From assembly GCA_022822185.1 (NCBI GenBank), contig JAJECE010000050.1, positions 1 through 64,000 of the forward strand: a stretch of DNA of 64,000 nt, given 5' to 3'. A model generated the notes under the pieces. It saw only the letters and a program-made list of their open reading frames with translations, was not told the origin of the DNA and did not search any database. Positions 8,197-15,937 of the stretch are shown in pieces; the stretch's first letter is position 1, and every line of letters begins with the position of its first letter. The translations under genes and the position numbers were made by a program. The DNA comes from Rhodothermales bacterium (GTDB taxonomy: Bacteria > Bacteroidota > Rhodothermia > Rhodothermales > Bin80).

Positions 8197-9027
8197 GTGA
8201 TCTCCATTCCTGATCTAAATAATCATTCCGTTCCAGCGAATCTACAACTCCACGAATCCGGCGGATTTAGATATATTGATTCGGGGGCAAATCGTGATTT
8301 TCCGCCGCTGCTTCTGTTGCATGGGCTTCTTGGAAACCCTGAGGGCTGGTTTGATGCGGCCTCCGCTCTGGTCAACCGCGGGTACCGTGCTATCGTCCCC
8401 GACCTGAAGCTTGATGAACTCTCCAGAAAACAGTCCAACGTACAGGGGATTGTTGATTATGTGCGCAGGTTCACCACATTTCTGGAGCTGGATCAGATGA
8501 TCCTGATTGGCAATTCTCTAGGTGGACAGATTGCCATCCGCTATACGACCTGCTACCCGGAATGTGTTGCCGGTCTGCTCCTGTCCGCCTCTTCGGGGAT
8601 CTATGAGACGGAAGTGGGACACACAACTTTCCGGCGGAATGACCGCAATTATATCCGCATTAAAGCAGAGAAAACCTTCTACGACCCTGCAATGGTAACG
8701 GAAGATCTGGTGAATCGCATCTCTGATATTGCGACCAACCGGTTACGTGCACTTCGCTTTGTCTGGCTTGCTCGCAGTTCCATGAAAGACCTCGTCATCG
8801 GTGAACTTGAGAAGATTGATGTACCTGCTTGTCTGATCTGGGGATCAGAAGATCAGATCACCCCTCCCGATGTCGCCCATACATTTCAGGAGTTACTTCC
8901 GAACGCAAAATTGCGCTTCATTGAGAAGTGCGGCCATGCACCCATGATGGAGCACCCGGGAATTTTTAATCGCTTGATGCTGGAATTCCTGGATTGTTCT
9001 TTCGATCCCGTAACCACTCCGGCCTAG
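8197..9027 (+). CDS. Alpha/beta hydrolase
   Basis: 276-residue alpha/beta-hydrolase fold protein starting at a GTG. The oxyanion region is LLLLHGLLGNPEGW (residues about 37-50) and the nucleophile elbow GNSLGG has Ser at about 108. The acid is in WGSEDQITP (about 227) and the catalytic His in CGHAPMMEHP (about 255). There is no signal peptide, so it is probably cytoplasmic. Substrate is unknown; such enzymes include esterases, C-C hydrolases and dehalogenase relatives. A small lipoprotein gene follows within 12 bases, and both probably end at the hairpin near 9530. Confidence 0.88.
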   Translation: MISIPDLNNHSVPANLQLHESGGFRYIDSGANRDFPPLLLLHGLLGNPEGWFDAASALVNRGYRAIVPDLKLDELSRKQSNVQGIVDYVRRFTTFLELDQMILIGNSLGGQIAIRYTTCYPECVAGLLLSASSGIYETEVGHTTFRRNDRNYIRIKAEKTFYDPAMVTEDLVNRISDIATNRLRALRFVWLARSSMKDLVIGELEKIDVPACLIWGSEDQITPPDVAHTFQELLPNAKLRFIEKCGHAPMMEHPGIFNRLMLEFLDCSFDPVTTPA

Positions 9028-9038
9028 ATCCTATCTCC

Positions 9039-9485
9039 GTGTGCAGAAACCTTCCTGCTGTCTTGTTTTTCAGTTTGACAGTAATCAGTTGTTCTCCGAC
9101 TCTTTACCCGCTTTATCGAGACTACGAGCACAGTTCTGCGGGAAAGGTTCCGCTGTCTCAAATTGAGGAGGCCCTGATGGAAGTGGGCTGGGAACTACTT
9201 CCTTCTCCCCCACCCAATACAGTTTCCACGATGCATCGCCAGATCCGCAACTGGCTTCTGTACAAGGTTGTTGTACAGGTGGAGGCCGTCCCCATCGGAG
9301 CACAACATGTACGATTGTTTGTGCATCCGTACCGCATCTATCCAAGTGGCGCACGCAGCAAAATCCCCTTTCTGAAACGCAGTATCCGTCGCCGGGTCAT
9401 TCGTGATATTGATCGGGTTTTTGAGTCCTATGAACTCATTGCCGTGGGAACCGATCTATCCAGGGATAAGGTTCGTTCAAGGTAA
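9039..9485 (+). CDS. Small putative lipoprotein
   Basis: About 148 residues from the GTG at 9039 (MCRNLPAVLFFSLTVISC), a signal peptide ending in a lipobox-like VISC, then SPTLYPLYRDYE. The remainder is soluble, rich in Arg toward the end (RSIRRRVIRDIDRVFESYE). An upstream in-frame TTG at 8994 would overlap the hydrolase and give an unusually long pre-signal region, so GTG is preferred. It is probably anchored to the envelope and co-transcribed with the hydrolase. No recognised domain. Confidence 0.65.
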   Translation: MCRNLPAVLFFSLTVISCSPTLYPLYRDYEHSSAGKVPLSQIEEALMEVGWELLPSPPPNTVSTMHRQIRNWLLYKVVVQVEAVPIGAQHVRLFVHPYRIYPSGARSKIPFLKRSIRRRVIRDIDRVFESYELIAVGTDLSRDKVRSR

Positions 9486-9517
9486 TTCATTGCCGACGCA
9501 TCCAGACTGAATCCGCC

Positions 9518-9549
9518 AAGGTTCCAGTTCTGGAACCTTTCTTTATTTT
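9518..9549 (+). terminator. Intrinsic terminator after hydrolase-lipoprotein pair
   Basis: AAGGTTCCAG and CTGGAACCTT form a perfect 10-bp stem with a tiny loop (9518-9539), followed by a T-rich run TTTCTTTATTTT. It lies 33 bases after the lipoprotein stop and 20 bases before tmRNA, insulating the two. Confidence 0.8.
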
Positions 9550-9569
9550 CGGAGTATACGCTGCTTCAT

Positions 9570-9935
9570 GGGGATGATCAGGCTTCGACGGATGGCATCG
9601 CACAACAAGTCGCGTGTCGAGTCAATCTGACCTGGGCTCGTAAATCACGTCAGAAAACCTGTAACTGCGAACGATTATTCGTACGCGATGGCGGCATAGA
9701 CCCGCTGTCTGTCTTCTGTGCATACCCGCTCACAGGTGGTACAGGAGGCATCGCCAAATGTGAGCACCCTGGTCAGGATTCCGGCTGGATCCTGACGGGG
9801 TATTGATCAGCCTTTGCGGACACCCGGCTTTGGCCGCACGCCATGGGTGAATGCAAGATATTAAAGTGTGGCCTACACACGTAGACGCTTGTCTGTCCGA
9901 CCGTTCGGACCCGGGTTCGATTCCCGGCATCTCCA
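9570..9935 (+). ncRNA. ssrA: Transfer-messenger RNA (tmRNA)
   Basis: Rescues stalled ribosomes and tags the nascent chain for proteolysis. The 5' end GGGGATGATCAGGCTTCGACGG is the tmRNA hallmark, and GGGGATG (9570-9576) pairs with CATCTCC (9928-9934) to form the acceptor stem. The T-arm GGACCCGGGTTCGATTCCCGG is at about 9906-9927. The tag reading frame is at 9667-9699: Ala-Asn-Asp-Tyr-Ser-Tyr-Ala-Met-Ala-Ala then TAG, a typical proteolysis tag ending in Ala-Ala. Discriminator A is at 9935; the next bases are CAA, so the 3' CCA is not encoded and must be added by tRNA nucleotidyltransferase. One-piece form, not permuted. Confidence 0.97.
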
Positions 9936-9936
9936 C

Positions 9937-9971
9937 AACAGGAATGCCCGCCTTGTGCGGGCATTCCTGTT
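9937..9971. terminator. Strong hairpin terminator shared by ssrA and the convergent isomerase
   Basis: AACAGGAATGCCCGC and its exact complement form a 15-bp stem around a 5-base loop. It begins two bases after the tmRNA discriminator base and runs into the stop codon of the convergent isomerase gene. A short TTTAATT follows on the plus strand. It probably ends both transcripts and may guide tmRNA 3' maturation. Confidence 0.78.
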
Positions 9972-10828
9972 TAATTCCGCCCGGATAACCTTATCAGGGA
10001 GTCGAATAAGGAGCGCTGCTGCCTTAGTGCAGCAATCCGGTCTGGAGGATCCGTTCGGGCCTCCAGTAAAATCCATCCGGCATAATTGGACCGTGCAAAC
10101 AGTTCAAAGAGTTGCCTGTACGGATACGTGGTGCTGTTCAGTTCACGCACATGGGCGGTCTGTGCAAGATATCTCTGGACGAGTTCAAAATTGTGTGCAA
10201 GTCCCGGCGCATTTAAATCCGCCTCATTACAGTTCCAGCATACGCGAACATTATGATGACGGGTTGCCTCCATGATTTGCCGGATTACGGGGAGTGCATC
10301 CGTACGATATCCATGAACTTCCAGCCGGATTTCCTGCCCATAATCCTCGCCAAACCGGCCAAGTGTCCGCAGAGCCCGGGCAATCTGGGCAATCGTCTGC
10401 TCTTCTGAAATCCCATCCGGTAAAGCATCCGGCTTTACTTTGACCCCGCTTGCTCCTACATCGTGAGCCAGAATGATGGACGCTTTTGCCTGACTGATTG
10501 CGTGCGCCTGCCGGGCGGCTTCCAGGTGATGGAATGACCAGTTGGTTCCCAGTCCGACCAGTCTCACATCACTATCCATGAATTGCGACTGCACGGCTGC
10601 GCGTTCTGCCGCGGACAGGTGCACCTCTACACCATGTGCGTGTTCGGTCCGCAGTTCCACTCCTTCCACCCCGGTATTCTGACAGTTCCGTATCAGTGTG
10701 GAGATATCCCAGTCCCGTCCCCAAAGGTAGGTCACAAGTCCAAATCTCATATCCCCGCGTTTACTGGATATTGAATCCAGCAGTCCACCAAGCGGTCGCA
10801 TAAAAAACTGACGACGAGATGAATACAT
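9971..10828 (-). CDS. Sugar phosphate isomerase/epimerase family TIM-barrel protein
   Basis: 285 residues of the xylose-isomerase-like TIM-barrel (AP_endonuc_2) family. MRFGLVTYLWGRDWD at residue 27 is the usual beginning of the barrel. Metal-ligand-type motifs are LEVHGYR (about 189-195), WNCNEADLN and the C-terminal GWILLEARTDPP. Upstream of the barrel the frame encodes SRRQFFMRPLGGLL, a twin-arginine-like leader as in the neighbouring oxidoreductases, so the ATG at 10828 is retained; the ATG at 10750 is the alternative for a cytoplasmic form. The neighbourhood suggests a role on keto-sugars. A decayed copy of its 5' half lies about 1.07 kb upstream. Confidence 0.82.
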   Translation of the reverse strand: MYSSRRQFFMRPLGGLLDSISSKRGDMRFGLVTYLWGRDWDISTLIRNCQNTGVEGVELRTEHAHGVEVHLSAAERAAVQSQFMDSDVRLVGLGTNWSFHHLEAARQAHAISQAKASIILAHDVGASGVKVKPDALPDGISEEQTIAQIARALRTLGRFGEDYGQEIRLEVHGYRTDALPVIRQIMEATRHHNVRVCWNCNEADLNAPGLAHNFELVQRYLAQTAHVRELNSTTYPYRQLFELFARSNYAGWILLEARTDPPDRIAALRQQRSLFDSLIRLSGRN

Positions 10829-11506
10829 GTATCACAGCATAGATCCTCACCTTACACCGAAATGCAGCAGGAAGGATCCCTGACAAACTTATTTGCACTT
10901 CCGGGAAAACACAGGTTATCTCTCTTGTCTGGTAACTGTACATGGAATCCCATAGAACACATCTTTTTCAGGTGCATTAACCGCAACTGGGCGGGCCGAG
11001 CATCAGACTACGGAAAGACCATCCTAAACTACATTCGTATTCCCAGCAATAATTCAAAACGAAACATGGATGCCATGCGGGTGACCGTAACAACAGGAAA
11101 CCGGAATCAAAATCAGCAAGGAGCATAGGGGCAAATTAAACCTGATTTACAGCGAATTCATCTCCAATTGGGGCTGTAGCATCAATCCAGAAATTCACCG
11201 GCCGTTCATATGCCTACATTGGAAACCTGCCTCGTAGTACTAATAGGAGACAAGCGGAACGTTAATCCCCGTGACACCGTAGCACAGGACTATCAGAGCA
11301 TCTCTGGAAACGAAGATGGGTGGTTTATTCCTTGGCGAACCCTCGGATGCAACCGGGATGCTTCCAGTAATTGGGATTCAGTCTATGAAAATTGCATTGG
11401 GAGCGGAGTTTGATGTAGAAAACTATGGAACTATTATCTACGTGAGTAATCCAGAATGATTTTTTTCTATTCAGACGGATCAAACGGATACAATCGCGAA
11501 GGATCA
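10829..11506. other. Gene-free stretch upstream of the isomerase
   Basis: About 680 bases with only short, composition-poor reading frames. The first roughly 150 bases should hold the isomerase promoter. They are recognisably related to 11880-12010, the corresponding flank of the decayed copy. Nothing else could be supported. Confidence 0.5.
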
Positions 11507-11990
11507 TCACCTCCCCAATTGCCCGCCCAACATTATCCGCTTGATGCCATGCCCGTTAAGGATTGTCAGACAAAACCCCCCGTTGGTCCAAGAACACGGC
11601 AGTACGTGACGTTCCGCAATTGGCCCTACTGTTAGCCGGTAACACAGTCCCCTTAATAAATTCCCCTTTAAGATAGAAACAGGGGCGGATAGTGCTCCTC
11701 CACACGGTGTGCGTGTACTCCGCAGTTGCACTCCATCTACCCCGGTATTCTGGCAACTCCGTATCCGTGTGGAGACACCCCGTCCCCGAAGGTAAGTCAC
11801 GAGTCTGTATCTCATCTCCCCGCGTTTCCGGGACATTGATTTAAGCACGCCTCGAACGGACACCCAAAAACTGACAGTAAGATGCGTGCGTGCATCACCG
11901 CTTAAACACCCACGCTATACAGAACACAGCTGAAAGGATGCCGGTAAACTTGTTGCATCTCCGGTAAAGCCAGATTCTGTCTTTTGCCCC
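11507..11990 (-). pseudogene. Decayed partial copy of the sugar isomerase gene and its 5' flank
   Basis: The minus strand encodes KRGEMRYRLVTYLRGR, then CQNTGVDGVQLR, which line up with KRGDMRFGLVTYLWGR and CQNTGVEGVELR of the intact isomerase at 9971-10828. After about 50 codons the frame degrades through indels. The similarity also covers the non-coding flank (11880-11990 against 10830-10940). The arrangement is a direct tandem duplication with the distal copy truncated and eroded. No metal-binding half is left, so it cannot encode an active enzyme. Confidence 0.8.
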
Positions 11991-12177
11991 TTCGGCCTAC
12001 AAATGCTGACAAAATCCAAGAGCATCAAATTCGCCGCCTGCCACAGTCTGGTGCACAGCCCCTGAGATTCCAGTGCATTCCTGCTGATCATCCACAACCC
12101 AAGCAACAATACTGCTCCAGAAATCACTGATGGTTTCAGAAAATTTGCTCCGAATGTCAATAATATTCAAAAATTCC

Positions 12178-12186
12178 TTATATTGG
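12178..12186 (+). promoter_or_regulatory. Candidate promoter element TTATATTGG
   Basis: The TTATATT core lies about 65 bases before the first oxidoreductase gene and matches the motif seen before other genes. Assignment rests on recurrence only. Confidence 0.3.
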
Positions 12187-12250
12187 GGTTCTTAGTCCGC
12201 TTTTATGAAAGCGGTTCCACATCCACAGTTAACTATAACTTCATTCTTTC

Positions 12251-13648
12251 ATGCTAGGAGACAAGCAAAATTCTCGTCGTGACTTTATCAAGAAATCCGC
12301 CATCGGCACCGCCGCAGTGATGGCCGGTGTACAGGGTACACGAAATGTGCGTGCAACCGCACCCGCTACCGGTTCGGTATTGGGTGCCAATGACACCGTG
12401 GTATGCGGGTTCATCGGTGTAGGAGGGCAAGGCTACAATGCACATCTCCTGAATGTTACCAATCCCACAGACAATGGCCGACCACGGCACAATGTCCAGT
12501 TGAATGCGATTGGCGCAGCCGCCTGCGATTTATTCTCCAAGCGGCGTGATCAGGCGCACGCTGCGCTGGATGCCGCCCGTCAGGAAGCCGGTCGCGAAGC
12601 CGCCGTTGAAGTCCATGAAGATTACCGGAAGGTTCTGGATAATCCAGATATTGATGCCGTGTTTATTGGCACCGTTGATCACTGGCATACAAAGATCGCC
12701 GTGGATGCATTGGATGCAGGCAAGCATGTCTACTGCGAAAAACCAATGACCCGGTATTTTTCCGAAGGATTTGAGATCTATGATAAGGTCAAGGAGACGG
12801 GCCATAAATTTCAAATTGGCTCACAGTTCTGTACTCAGGGCAAATGGCACGCCGCCGCAGACCTGATTCGCGCCGGACGGATCGGCCCGTTGGTGCTGGC
12901 ACAGGATTCCTACTGCCGCAATACACCCATCGGTGAGTGGAATTATTACGCACTTGAGCCGGAACTGGAACCCGGAGTCACCCTGGACTGGGAAAAATGG
13001 CTCGGTCCCGTATCCTCCCGTGAGTTCAATGCACAGCACTACCACCGCTGGCGCAAGTATTATCCTTACTGTGCAGGGATCCTCGGAGATCTCCTTGCGC
13101 ACCGGATCCATCCTCTCCTGATTGCAACCGGCGCTCCAGAGTTCCCAAAACGCGTGTGCTCGGTTGGGAATAAAAAAATCGGAGATGCCAACCTAGGGGC
13201 TGAAGACCGCGATGTGACGGACAACTGCCAGTTGCTCGCTGAATTCCCGAGCGGCCTCTGTATGGTGATCACCGGGAGCAGTGTGAATGAGCAGGGACTC
13301 GGTCAGGTGATCCGCGGGAATGAAGGGACGCTGTACTTCAGTGGAGAAAGCCTGGAACTCCGCCCCGAGCGCCCATTCGCTGATCTGGTCGATGGAGAGC
13401 AAATGGACAACCTCCTGCCTGGTGCAGATGTGCCTGCTCATATCCATAATTTCTTTACGGCAATCCGTGAAGACGGACAGACTAACGGGAATATTGATGT
13501 GGCCATCCGGGCACAGACGATTATCTCCATGGCAGAATTGAGTGAGCGTATGGGCGAAATGATCTATTTCAACGAGGAAGAGCGGTCACTCCATACCGGT
13601 AGTGGTTCAAAAATTGAACCCATCACCTACGACACCGAAACGCACTGA
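12251..13648 (+). CDS. TAT-exported Gfo/Idh/MocA family oxidoreductase
   Basis: 465 residues. A twin-arginine signal (NSRRDFIKKSAIGTAAVMAG, residues about 7-26) precedes a Rossmann domain starting VVCGFIGVGGQG (about 50-61) and the conserved CEKPMT motif (about 163-168). The C-terminal domain is the usual Gfo/Idh alpha/beta sheet. Such enzymes carry a tightly bound NAD(P) and oxidise or reduce sugar hydroxyls. Export by TAT means the enzyme folds with its cofactor before crossing the membrane. Together with the second oxidoreductase, the DUF1080 protein and the isomerase, it suggests 3-keto-glycoside chemistry outside the cytoplasm. The exact substrate is unknown. Confidence 0.9.
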   Translation: MLGDKQNSRRDFIKKSAIGTAAVMAGVQGTRNVRATAPATGSVLGANDTVVCGFIGVGGQGYNAHLLNVTNPTDNGRPRHNVQLNAIGAAACDLFSKRRDQAHAALDAARQEAGREAAVEVHEDYRKVLDNPDIDAVFIGTVDHWHTKIAVDALDAGKHVYCEKPMTRYFSEGFEIYDKVKETGHKFQIGSQFCTQGKWHAAADLIRAGRIGPLVLAQDSYCRNTPIGEWNYYALEPELEPGVTLDWEKWLGPVSSREFNAQHYHRWRKYYPYCAGILGDLLAHRIHPLLIATGAPEFPKRVCSVGNKKIGDANLGAEDRDVTDNCQLLAEFPSGLCMVITGSSVNEQGLGQVIRGNEGTLYFSGESLELRPERPFADLVDGEQMDNLLPGADVPAHIHNFFTAIREDGQTNGNIDVAIRAQTIISMAELSERMGEMIYFNEEERSLHTGSGSKIEPITYDTETH

Positions 13649-13665
13649 ATTCGGTAAACTGCAGA

Positions 13666-13701
13666 GATCTGGAAGAGACGGAAATCCGTCTCTTCCAGAT
13701 C
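13666..13701. terminator. Perfect 16-bp inverted repeat between oxidoreductase and apbE
   Basis: GATCTGGAAGAGACGG and its exact complement flank a 4-base AAAT loop, 17 bases after the oxidoreductase stop and 25 before apbE. The stem is long enough to end or attenuate transcription, but no T-run follows. It may be a processing or stability element that sets different expression of the two parts of the cluster. Confidence 0.55.
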
Positions 13702-13725
13702 CGTCTGCCCTAGACAGAACTGCTG

Positions 13726-14691
13726 ATGCAAACCGTTCGACTGGCGCTGAACGCCATGGCGACTCGGTTTGAATTGGTGATGCATGGGGAAGATGCTGTG
13801 CTGTTAAGAGCAGCAGGCGAGGAGGCACTGTCTGAGATCAGGCGTCTGGATGAGCGTTTGAGTTTCTATAACCCAAACAGTGAGGTCAGCCATATTAACG
13901 ATAACGCTTCAAAGAAGCCCGTACCGGTCACACCAGACCTCTATTCCCTTCTGAAAATGGCATCTGAACTTTCTGACAAGACAGATGGTGCGTTTGATGT
14001 CACCGTAGGGCCACTCATGCGCTGCTGGGGATTTGTGCACGGTTCGGGGACTTGGCCGGAAGAATCCGTAAGAAAAGAAGCCCTGCAAAAAACCGGAATG
14101 AATCAGGTGCAGCTGGATGAATTCGAATGTAGTGTCCGCTTTAGACAGGATGGGATGGCCATTGACCTTGGCGCAATTGGAAAAGGATATGCTATTGAGG
14201 AAGCCGCCAGTCTGCTTCGGGAATATGGGGGCATGTCCGCCCTCCTTCACGGAGGCACAAGTACGATGATCGCCATCGGATCCCCTTCATACGACGAAGA
14301 TGGATGGACCATCGGAGTTGCCGATCCTCTAGACGAAAGCCATGTGCTGACCTCTACAGCCATTTGCGACGAAGCCCTTTCTGTGTCGGCACCGCATGGT
14401 AAAGCCTTTCAGAAAGGCGATCACATTTGGGGGCATGTAATTGATCCCCGTGTTGGCTATCCCGTACAAGGGGCGGCAGTCGCCGCAGTAATCCATTCAT
14501 CTGCAACTGTCTGTGATGCCGTCTCAACAGCACTTCTGGCCATGAACCGCACCGAAATGGATCATGTGGCACAGAAATTCGACGATATGCGTATACTTTG
14601 TGCATACCCCGACGGAAATGAACTGGAACTTGTTTCCAACGGATTCAACTCAACAGACTCAACGATTCCCGATGACAAAAAAAACGGTTAG
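13726..14691 (+). CDS. apbE: FAD:protein FMN transferase (ApbE)
   Basis: Transfers FMN from FAD to a Thr/Ser of partner proteins in extracytoplasmic redox systems. 321 residues with DLGAIGKGYAIEEA (about 146-159) and HVIDPRVGYPVQG (about 243-255), both ApbE signatures for FAD and Mg binding. Unlike many ApbE proteins it has no lipobox or evident signal peptide at the assigned ATG, so its compartment is uncertain. Its 3' end overlaps the next oxidoreductase by 20 bases, indicating an operon. No obvious flavinylation motif with a Thr/Ser acceptor was found in its neighbours. Confidence 0.92.
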   Translation: MQTVRLALNAMATRFELVMHGEDAVLLRAAGEEALSEIRRLDERLSFYNPNSEVSHINDNASKKPVPVTPDLYSLLKMASELSDKTDGAFDVTVGPLMRCWGFVHGSGTWPEESVRKEALQKTGMNQVQLDEFECSVRFRQDGMAIDLGAIGKGYAIEEAASLLREYGGMSALLHGGTSTMIAIGSPSYDEDGWTIGVADPLDESHVLTSTAICDEALSVSAPHGKAFQKGDHIWGHVIDPRVGYPVQGAAVAAVIHSSATVCDAVSTALLAMNRTEMDHVAQKFDDMRILCAYPDGNELELVSNGFNSTDSTIPDDKKNG

Positions 14692-15928
14692 CAGAAGAGC
14701 TTTTCTTATGGGCAGTGCTGCCCTCAGCGGAGCAGGTCTGGTGCGTGCAGCCAATATCAAAACCCGGCCATGGCCCGGGAACCGTGATGATGTTCATTGT
14801 GGAATTATCGGCTATGGTCCACAGGGGCGCGAAATCACCGCGACACTTGCCCGGGTACCGGGTGCGACCGTTTCGGCCATCTGTGACACCTATGCCCCCA
14901 TGCTCCGCCGTGCACAGCGGGATGTCCCGGAGGCAACTCGACATGAAGACTATCGTGAGATTCTAGACAATCCAGACATCCAGGCCGTGATCGTAGCAAC
15001 CCCTACCCACCTCCACCGCGATATTGTGCTCGATGCACTGGAGGCAGGCAAGAATGTGTACTGCGAAGCGCCGATGGCATCCTCCATTGACGATGCGAAA
15101 GCAATTGCACGCGCAGCACGGGATGTGCCTGAACAGATCTTCCAGGTTGGCCAGATTTATCGGTCCAATCCGCAACACCGCTCGGTATTTCAATTTATGC
15201 GCAGTGGTGCAATTGGGAAACCTGCCATGGCGCGGGGACAGTGGCACGCAAAAGAGAGCTGGCGACGCGCTTCCCCGAATGCCGAACGCGTTCGAGAACT
15301 CAACTGGCGCCTGGATCCCGAACTCACAACCGGGCTGATTGGCGAAGCCGCCCTGCTGCAAATGGATGTCGCCTACTGGGTGCTCGGTGAACTTCCGGCC
15401 AGAGTTCAGGGATTCGGACAGATCATGGGCTGGAATGACGGACGCGAAATTGCCGATACGATTCAGACCATCTTTGAATTTCCGAGCGGCCTGCATCTGA
15501 TCTTTGACGCAACCCTCGTAAGTTCCTATGAAGAAGCGTATGAAGTGTACATGGGATCCGAAAGTACAATTGTCTTTCGGGACCGGGGCAAGGCATGGAT
15601 GTTCAAAGAGGTGGATTCCTTGATGCTTGGCTGGGAGGTCTATGCAAGAAAAGACCGGTTCTATAAGGAAACCGGGATTGCCCTTCTTGCCAATGCAACC
15701 CAGTTGGATGCCCAGAATCTAGATCCGACCGAAGATGACCCCAATGTGGAGACTCCAATGTGGTATGCAATGCAGGAATTCATGGACAATCACGCCTTCG
15801 GCCCCTATCCGCCTGCTGCAAACTGGGAGCGGGGATTAGAGGCGGCCGCAGTTGCGATTACGGCGAATCAGGCCATTGTTGAGGGGACTGCGAAGGAGAT
15901 TGATCCACTATTGTATACGCTGGATTAG
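14672..15928 (+). CDS. Second TAT-exported Gfo/Idh/MocA oxidoreductase
   Basis: About 418 residues from the ATG at 14672, chosen because MTKKTVSRRAFLMGSAALSG is a textbook twin-arginine signal. The Rossmann start is CGIIGYGPQG (about 48-57). CEAPMASS replaces the usual CEKP motif, so the conserved Lys is an Ala here. In the family that Lys sits in the sugar/nicotinamide pocket, and its loss may change catalysis. The gene overlaps apbE by 20 bases and is followed after nine bases by the Fe-S membrane protein, so the three are translated from one transcript. Confidence 0.88.
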   Translation: MTKKTVSRRAFLMGSAALSGAGLVRAANIKTRPWPGNRDDVHCGIIGYGPQGREITATLARVPGATVSAICDTYAPMLRRAQRDVPEATRHEDYREILDNPDIQAVIVATPTHLHRDIVLDALEAGKNVYCEAPMASSIDDAKAIARAARDVPEQIFQVGQIYRSNPQHRSVFQFMRSGAIGKPAMARGQWHAKESWRRASPNAERVRELNWRLDPELTTGLIGEAALLQMDVAYWVLGELPARVQGFGQIMGWNDGREIADTIQTIFEFPSGLHLIFDATLVSSYEEAYEVYMGSESTIVFRDRGKAWMFKEVDSLMLGWEVYARKDRFYKETGIALLANATQLDAQNLDPTEDDPNVETPMWYAMQEFMDNHAFGPYPPAANWERGLEAAAVAITANQAIVEGTAKEIDPLLYTLD

Positions 15929-15937
15929 TTCAGGGCC

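Noticed and set aside
9868-10275. 135-codon plus-strand frame across the end of tmRNA and the isomerase
   Set aside because: It covers the tmRNA acceptor arm and is antisense to the isomerase gene; composition is not protein-like.
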